NCBI GenBank assembly: GCA_965153355.1
Contig: OZ231127.1
Span: 55,986,001-56,050,000 of the forward strand
Reading direction: 5' to 3'
Source: Flaccisagitta enflata
Lineage: Eukaryota > Chaetognatha > Sagittoidea > Aphragmophora
DNA length: 64,000 nucleotides
This document shows, piece by piece, positions 58,013 through 64,000 of this stretch. A program made the translations under genes and the position numbers. The notes under the pieces were generated by a model. It did not search any database. It saw only the letters and a list, made by a program, of their open reading frames with translations, and was not told the DNA's origin. The first letter of the stretch is position 1; each line of letters opens with the position of its first letter.

Positions 58013-58206
58013 ACACACACATACACACACACACTCAAAGACCAAGAGGAAAAAGAGACACAGAGAGACAGAGATTGAATAACAAAAACAGACAATCAAT
58101 CAACCAAACATCATAAGATGCTCACACAAAAGAACATGCACAGAAAAAAAAGACTCCCATTTATGACTTTTTTCCAGTTGGCGAGAACCGCCTTTATTGA
58201 TAAGTA
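57976..58206 (+). repeat. Repeat R4, copy 2: (GA)n(CA)n plus conserved 3' block
   Basis: GA at 57978-58009 and CA at 58010-58034 (one interruption), then AAAAAGAGACACAGAGAGAC, ACCAAACATCATAAGATGCT and ACTTTTTTCCAGTTGGCGAG then AACCGCCTTTATTGATAAG. It matches 8041-8462 with much shorter arrays. The tail hairpin is partly broken. Confidence 0.85.
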
Positions 58207-58437
58207 ATCATGACTGGTGGCTGTTTTCGGACATTTCTTTTTAGGGCTGTTTTTAAACCCAGCCCCCTCAGATTTTTTGGACTCGAAAAATATTTAATTA
58301 AATAGCTAATCGGGAAAAAAGTCGAAGTCAGTCTTTGACTTTTTGACATATGTTAAACAAGTTTTTCATTTTTTTTTTTAAAGATTTATTTGCGAAAAAT
58401 TTAAATGTAATTTTATGTAGGATCAATAAAAGAGTGT
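58207..58437. other. Unannotated AT-rich stretch
   Basis: Nothing recognised. Confidence 0.4.
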
Positions 58438-58725
58438 ATCTTTACTTGTTTGAGCATGCAAATAAAGAAAACATGTTTATGAGCATAGCTGCTCATCTGT
58501 GAAGGTGTTTTTTTAGTATTCTAGCTCATCTAGCTCATTTAACTCAGTCTTTTTTTTCTTACTTTAAATTAATAAATAGAGAAATGATTTGATTCATTTT
58601 TAAGCATGCAAATACAAGAAAGCACGTCAGTGAGCATAGCTGCTCATCTGTGCGCGTGTTTTTGAGTATTCTAGCTCATTTAGCTCATTTAGCTTAATAT
58701 TCTTTTTGTGGAAATGTCTTGGGTA
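58438..58725 (+). repeat. R3-related tandem pair, about 155-bp unit
   Basis: Unit 1 (58450-58560) and unit 2 (58600-58705) share GCATGCAAATA, TGAGCATAGCTGCTCATCTG and TTCTAGCTCATTTAGCTCA. Related units recur at 59530-59610, 59632-59740 and 29472-29550. Confidence 0.8.
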
Positions 58726-58740
58726 GCCTAACAACAATTA

Positions 58741-59034
58741 ATGCGATGTCATAGAAAAGTTCTCTATCAAAGGGATACGGCCCAAAATCATGTTTACAGG
58801 TGGTTCATGAAAAAAATTTAGCCCCAGAACCCCTATAAATTGGCGCCGCCACCCACCCCCTTTCCCATAGTAAAACATAGGCAAAAATCTTTTCTCTGCA
58901 TTTTCTATGGGATATGAGGGGGATGGCGGCGGCAATTTTTGGAGGTCCCAGGACCAAATTTTTGTTGTGGTTTATCTGTATACATGATTTTGAGTCATAT
59001 CCCTCTGATAGAGAACTTTGCTATGACTTTGCAT
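58741..59034. mobile_element. Foldback element F (about 294 bp)
   Basis: ATGCGATGTCATAGAAAAGT then TCTCTATCAAAGGGATA is mirrored by TATCCCTCTGATAGAGAACT then TTGCTATGACTTTGCAT. AAAATCATGT pairs with ACATGATTTT and GGCGCCGCCACCCACCCCC with GGGGGATGGCGGCGGC. It sits between R3-related units. Confidence 0.88.
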
Positions 59035-59047
59035 AAATTCTTGTTAT

Positions 59048-59475
59048 GCTAGTCTTGGGCTTCTAATGACATCAATTGCAGTTTGAAAATTTTGCATCTT
59101 GCTGGCCGCGCCTTACCTTAAAATTTCCTTTAGCCTATAGGAAACCAAAAAATTCAAGTTACTAAAATCCCATTTTTCTTGAAGATATGACAAAAAGGTA
59201 AGTTCGGCGATTTTACAAAGAAATTAAAGAGAAAGGTAAGTTTTGCAAACTTCAACGCTTATTTTAAGCACCTTCTTGTTGGAATTTTGAAAAAACAAAA
59301 GCACTTTTAATTGCCAGTTTTTTCTGCAGATTTCAAATCTGCAGTCAAAACAGACATTTCAGCATTTTGAAATTTTTGGTTCCCTATGGAGGTAGGTTTT
59401 ACCAAAGGTAAGACGCGGAAAGCTTATAGTAGGATTCTAGTGGCAAAACTGATCTTAACAGGAGCCCAAGACAGC
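59048..59475. mobile_element. Foldback element G (about 428 bp)
   Basis: GCTAGTCTTGGGCTTCTAAT is mirrored by TTAACAGGAGCCCAAGACAG. CCGCGCCTTACCTTAAAATT then TCC pairs with ACCAAAGGTAAGACGCGG. TAGGAAACCAAAAAATTCAA pairs with TTTGAAATTTTTGGTTCCCT. The central dyad is TCTGCAGATTTCAAATCTGC. It lies 14 bp from foldback F. Confidence 0.85.
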
Positions 59476-59519
59476 CCCACAGCATTAAGTGCATGTAGAA
59501 TACCAAATTTATCACTTTT

Positions 59520-59905
59520 CGTCATTTAGGTACAAGCTACTGCTCATCTGTGCGGGTGTTTTTGAGTATCCTAGCTCATTTAGCTTATTTAGCTCAATCT
59601 TCTGATTTGAAATGGGATAAATAAATGTTTTGATATAAGCATGCAAAAAGAAGCAAGCATGTCAGTGAGCCTTGCTGGTCATCTGGTTGAATGATTTTGA
59701 GTATTTTAGCTCATCTAGCTCATTTGGCTCAGTCCTATTTTTCGCTGATTTTCAGTGCAATTCATACGTACAATTGCTCTTGATTTGATCTAACAAATAA
59801 AAAAAATTGCAGTGACTGAAGACAGAAACTTTGTGAAAAGTGACCAGCGCTTGCGACTTTTTTCCTCCCGGCGACAGCCGCCATTACTGGTAGCGAAGCT
59901 AGCTC
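59520..59905 (+). repeat. Dispersed repeat R3, copy 2 (unoccupied site)
   Basis: Two GAGCATAGCTGCTCATC-type units are followed by CTTGATTTGATCTAACAAAT, an A-run, ATTGCAGTGACTGAAGACAG and the tail GCGACTTTTTTCCTCCCGGC then GACAGCCGCCATTACTGGTA (stem CGGC-GACA-GCCG). No GTCY-hairpin element lies at 59790-59812, unlike R3 copy 1. Confidence 0.85.
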
Positions 59906-60430
59906 GACTCGCACATGTGTCGGTTTAGAACACAGCCACATGCGACATTTTTTCGACATATCATCCTGTGGTGTTTTTGGTAACGCCCGCGTAACTGGGA
60001 AACGAGGGTTTCATTACTTTTCACAGTTGCTTCTGATAAGGATGAAGCAAGGGAATTCGAATCTCGTCAATCAATCAGAGAGAGAGAGAGAGAGAGAGAG
60101 AGAAAATGACGCCGGATGCGACGCCAGATAGACTGCGTAATCAGCTTAGGCCAGCATTTATCTTTTTTCGCATGCTTTGATTTAGAAGTATACAGCACGC
60201 GCGTGATGAGCAATGAATATGCGCTTAATTCAGATTCGATTTCTAAGCAACGGCTAAATGTTATTTTTCTCTTCTCTTTTTCTATTCTTTTTCTCTTCTC
60301 TTTCTCGTCTTCTTCATGCTCCTCTTGAATGGCGTTTTCTAGGTCATCGGCGTTGGGCCAGATCGTTGACCACGTGACTGTCTAACCGCATTCCACGCCC
60401 AACGCCCCTAGCCTCAAAAAGGAACGGATG
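59906..60430. other. Unannotated; one short GA array
   Basis: GA at 60078-60101. CTTTTTCTCTTCTCTTTCTC-rich sequence at 60265-60325. No gene. Confidence 0.4.
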
Positions 60431-60546
60431 GGAGGAAGCAAGAAAGAAGGAAGGAAGGAAGGAAGGAAGGAAGGAAGGAAGGAAGGAAGGAAGGAAGGAA
60501 GGAAGGAAGAAGGAAGGAAGAAAAGAACGAAGGAAGGAAGAACGGA

Positions 60547-60617
<71 letters not shown>

Positions 60618-60637
60618 CGAGACAGAAAAAAGAATGA

Positions 60638-60669
<32 letters not shown>

Positions 60670-60745
60670 AGAAAGAAAAGAAAAGAAAGAAGAACAAACA
60701 GAACAAAAGAAGAAAGAAGAAGAAAGAAAGAAAGAAGATAGGAAA

Positions 60746-60794
<49 letters not shown>

Positions 60795-60889
60795 AGAAAA
60801 AGAAAGAAGAAAGCAAGAAAGAAGCAGAAAGAAAGAAAGAAAGGAAAGAAAAGAAAAGAAAAAGAAGAAAAGAAGAAAGCCAGAAGAAA

Positions 60890-60926
<37 letters not shown>

Positions 60927-61192
60927 AGAAAGAAGAAAGGAAGAAGAAAGAAAGAAAGAAAGAAAGAAGAAAGAAAGAAAGAAAGAAAGAAAGAAGAAAG
61001 AAAGAAAGAAAGAAAAGAAAAGAAAAAGAAAGAAAGAAAAAAAGAAAGAAAGAAAGAAAGAAGAAAGAAAGAAGAAAGAAGAGAAAGAAAGAAGAAAGAA
61101 AGAAAGAGAAGAAGAAGAAGAAGAAAGAAGAAAGAGAAAGAAGAAAGAAGAAAGAAAGAAAGAAAGAAGAAGAAGAAAGAAAGAAAGAAGAA

Positions 61193-61233
<41 letters not shown>

Positions 61234-61275
61234 AGAAAAAATGAATGAATGAATGAATGAATGAATGAATGAATG

Positions 61276-61345
<70 letters not shown>

Positions 61346-61655
61346 CAATCAATGAAAGAATGAAAGATAGAAAGAGACAATGAATGAGAGAAAGAAAGAA
61401 AGATAAAAAGAAAGGAATGAATGAATGAATGAATGAATGAACTAATGAATAAATGAATGAATAAATAAATGAATGAAAGAAAGAAAGAAAGAAAGAAAGA
61501 AAGAATGAATGAGAGAAAGAAAAATAGAAAGATAGAAAGATAGAAAGAAAGGAATGAATGAATGAATGAATGAATGAATAATTGAACGAATGAATGGATG
61601 AATGAATGAATAAATGAATGAATGAATGAATGAATGAATGAATGAATGAATGAAT

Positions 61656-61728
<73 letters not shown>
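60431..61728 (+). repeat. Tetranucleotide megablock: (GGAA)n, (GAAA)n, (GAAT)n, (CAAT)n, then (CA)n
   Basis: GGAA at 60445-60535, GAAA and AGAAG variants at 60545-61235, GAAT at 61238-61278, CAAT at 61278-61343, mixed GAAA/GAAT at 61350-61655 and CA at 61656-61726. The plus strand is almost free of T until 61240. Ser/Phe-rich minus-strand ORFs of about 300 codons are artefacts. Confidence 0.97.
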
Positions 61729-62573
61729 GACGCGATAGCAGAGCCTGTGGTTTTCGTTGGAATGATCCGAATTGGAAAATCGATGACGCTTATTCCATTT
61801 GCCATTTTATTGACAGACTTTTACTGGATACTGATTAACATATGATAAACAGACTGGAGGCGTAGGAATTTCATTTCACGGCGTGTAACAGATTCGCTTT
61901 TTCCACTGTTAACTATAGAGTTCAGTGCCACAGTTAGACACGGTTTGAAATCATTCCAAGTTACAGTGAGGGACCAACAAATCTGGGGGGGCAGACAGTT
62001 TTCTACAGTATTGTATGTGGCATGTGCCCATTTTGCTGATTTAGAATGTTAAAAGAATCAGTCCTCGGACCGATATTTCACCCCTGTACAGACGAGTTTA
62101 TGTCCCAGACGTGCTTACTACTAGAAAATTCGTCTGTATCGATATCGTGTTTTAGTTTTTGCTTTTGTCACTCATTAACTTTCTAATTAAATGTCGGCCC
62201 CAGACCCTTAAACTATTTTTACTACATTTCTGTTTAGTTTTCCTACCTGTAACCCCGTGCCCACAGCGTAATATTGCATGCTCGTGTGAATACCCTCATT
62301 TCCAGCGTGGACGTGTTTTCCGTGACAATTTCGTTTTCATCCTCCTCTTCTTCTTTTTTTACTGCCATTGGTATTGCTATTTCATTCCTGCTTTCCGCCC
62401 CACTTGAGTGTAAAACCTTCCTCTAGGACGACTGGAGGCGCGCGCGCGCAAACGGGACGACGATGAGGCGGACTTTGTCGGCGACGATAACGAACGCTGA
62501 AGGAGATGGCGGCGGTAGTGGTGGTGAGGTGGACCATAGTGGAGGTGGCAACATAGATGTAGGGGATGCCAAC
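61729..62573. other. Unannotated stretch
   Basis: A GC-rich patch at 62425-62560 (GGCGCGCGCGCGC; GATGGCGGCGGTAGTGG) ends at the foldback boundary. No gene is supported. Confidence 0.4.
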
Positions 62574-63190
62574 ACTGTGCTTTTAAAACAATTCTGAGTG
62601 AAAAGCCATAAAACTGCGGGTTTTTCTGCACTTTTGAGCAGTATTGGGGTGTAAGAGCATGTAACTAGCAAAAACAAAATCATTCCCTGAGCGCTTTTTG
62701 AGTAAACTTCAAAATCAGAAAAAAATAGACCTAATTTCAATGCAGATTCTTCTTGGATGTGTTGACTAAATTTTTCATTCTATATTGTTAATCTACGCAA
62801 AATTCCCTTTCATTTGATAGGTCGCACTCTATACTTTTGCAAAGAATTAAAATTTTCATTTTTTGAGTCACCGTTACAAAAAAGTAATGGTGGCTCAAAA
62901 TATGAAAACCTAGTTTCTATATAAAACCATATAGTGTGACCTATCAAATGAAAGGAAATTTTGTGTAGAATAACAATATGGAATCAAAAAATGAGCCAAT
63001 ACAACTCATTAGAATCTGCATTACAAATAGGTTTTATTTTTTTTTTTATTTTGAAGATTACTAAAAAAGCGCTCGGGGAATGATTTTATTTTTGCTAATT
63101 ACATGCTCTTACATCCCAATACTGCTCAAAAATGCAGAAAAACCCACAGTTATATGACTTTCCACTGAGAATTTTTCTAAAAGCACAGTG
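62574..63190. mobile_element. Foldback element D, copy 2 (617 bp)
   Basis: CACTGTGCTTTTAAAACAAT is mirrored by TTTTTCTAAAAGCACAGTG. CGGGTTTTTCTGCACTTTTG pairs with CAAAAATGCAGAAAAACCC. CCTTTCATTTGATAGGTCGC pairs with GTGACCTATCAAATGAAAGG. The central GAGTCACCGTTACAAAAAAG matches copy 1 at 32752. The outer 60 bp differ from copy 1. Confidence 0.9.
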
Positions 63191-63479
63191 CCAAGTCCAT
63201 TACATTTATGGACGTGGTCAAAATCCAATCGGTCTTCAATTAGGAGATATTTTATGCTGAAATTTTGAATTTTGAAATAAAAACAGATTCAAAAGAAACT
63301 TATTCAATTAAATGTGATTGAAATGTGACAAAATAAGACGGTCTTTAGATGGAAGATTTTCGTTCGTGAAAGAGGCCAAAAGTAGAAAACTAGCATCTTT
63401 TTTTTACAGTTTTCATTTTTTACATGAATTATTTTCAACCCTTACTTCGTCTTGAAATGCTTGAAGCTTGATGCTTGAA
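63191..63479. other. Unannotated AT-rich stretch
   Basis: Nothing recognised. Confidence 0.4.
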
Positions 63480-63720
63480 GAAGATGGTAGAGTACTGTAG
63501 CTGTATGGGAAGGTGGTAGTTGCCGCAGGAGACGAAAGTAACGGTAGCGGCAGCAGCAAAACGACAACGAGGAAAAAAGCAATGGTAGCTTCATACCCAT
63601 AGATGACGGCGGTGGTGACGGCGGCGGCGGAGACGACGATGGCGGCGGCGGAGACGACGATGGCGGCGGCGGCGGAGAAGGCGGCGAGAACGACGACGAC
63701 GACGACGACGACGGCGTCGA
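63480..63720 (+). repeat. GC-rich trinucleotide cluster (GGC/GAC)
   Basis: GACGATGGCGGCGGCGGAGA is repeated at 63632-63680, then (GAC)n at 63690-63716. It is open in several frames, but composition alone does not support a gene. Confidence 0.8.
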
Positions 63721-63868
63721 GAGAGTATTAAGACCCAGATGTTCGGTTTATTTCGGTCATTTGTTTCTCCAGATTAAAACTTCGTGAGATTAAGAAATCC
63801 AATAACGTCCCTAATAGAGAGAAAGTAAGATTCAAAAAGGCAAAGATGGAGAAAGATTTTTTGAAAAA

Positions 63869-63921
<53 letters not shown>

Positions 63922-64000
63922 AGTCGAGTTTGAGAGTGAAGGCACAAGACGGTGCGACGCGACGGCCGCAAGTTTTATGATCTTCCATATCCTCTTCTCT
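63721..64000. other. Unannotated; (GA)n at 63873-63918
   Basis: One GA microsatellite of about 45 bp. Nothing else up to the window edge. Confidence 0.6.

Noticed and set aside
60344-61285. Minus-strand ORFs of about 300 codons (Ser/Phe/Leu repeats)
   Set aside because: They are translations of GAAA/GGAA microsatellites. Several frames are open over the same interval.

Overview
This window looks like gene-poor, AT-rich, non-coding DNA from a eukaryotic nuclear genome, most likely an aquatic invertebrate animal. The evidence is a non-LTR reverse-transcriptase fragment, a LINE ORF1-type protein, hAT- and mariner-type DNA element remains, many long microsatellites, and families of short hairpin-ended elements with internal GTCY (GGTC/GACC) tetranucleotide runs. 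That last architecture is known from dipteran mini-me/DINE-1 and from mollusc/echinoderm pearl-type (HINE) elements. I cannot name the species. No bacterial operon, rRNA, convincing tRNA or CRISPR array is present.

Only two open reading frames look like real proteins. One is an intronless 440-residue gene (9606-10928, + strand) encoding a predicted eight-pass membrane protein built as two four-helix halves. The other is a 345-residue LINE ORF1-type protein (47631-48668, - strand) with no RT partner. A broken RT fragment lies at 15525-16146 (- strand). Most other long ORFs are translations of microsatellites.

The rest is a nested patchwork of repeats. (1) GTCY-hairpin elements have one end AAAACAAGGCCGG and the other a hairpin such as AGTCGCG..CGCGACTAAAAA. 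There are about 15 reasonable copies plus decayed ends. (2) GTACC-end elements share conserved ends (GGTCAGCGGTACC; GGGCAGCGGCCCC..GGGGCC) and flank internal minisatellites of varying sequence. There are about 15 copies. (3) Inverted-repeat and foldback elements include MITE A (6793-7206, 18340-18756), MITE B (24481-25020, 53870-54366), MITE C (20890-21497), foldback D (32464-33078, 62574-63190), and single copies at 36373, 37320, 58741 and 59048. (4) A 2.42-kb non-autonomous hAT-like element (51265-53684) has a perfect 8-bp target duplication. (5) Older dispersed repeats R1-R4 have two or more copies each. (6) Microsatellites of nearly every class are present (GA/CT, CA/GT, GAA, TTG, GAAA, GAAT, AAAAAC, GAC), many of them inside or next to dispersed elements.

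The layout is informative in several places. At 17010-17665 a GTACC-end element splits a GTCY-hairpin element. At 29602-29738 a GTCY-hairpin element sits in a repeat whose unoccupied paralogue is at about 59795. At 15308-16227 an RT fragment lies between the two ends of a GTCY-hairpin-like element whose short form is at 8960-9090. A core of about 65 bp recurs in several otherwise different inverted-repeat elements. These mobile-element relationships are the most interesting content of the window. All homology statements were made by eye, without alignment software, so boundaries are approximate unless a terminal motif fixes them.
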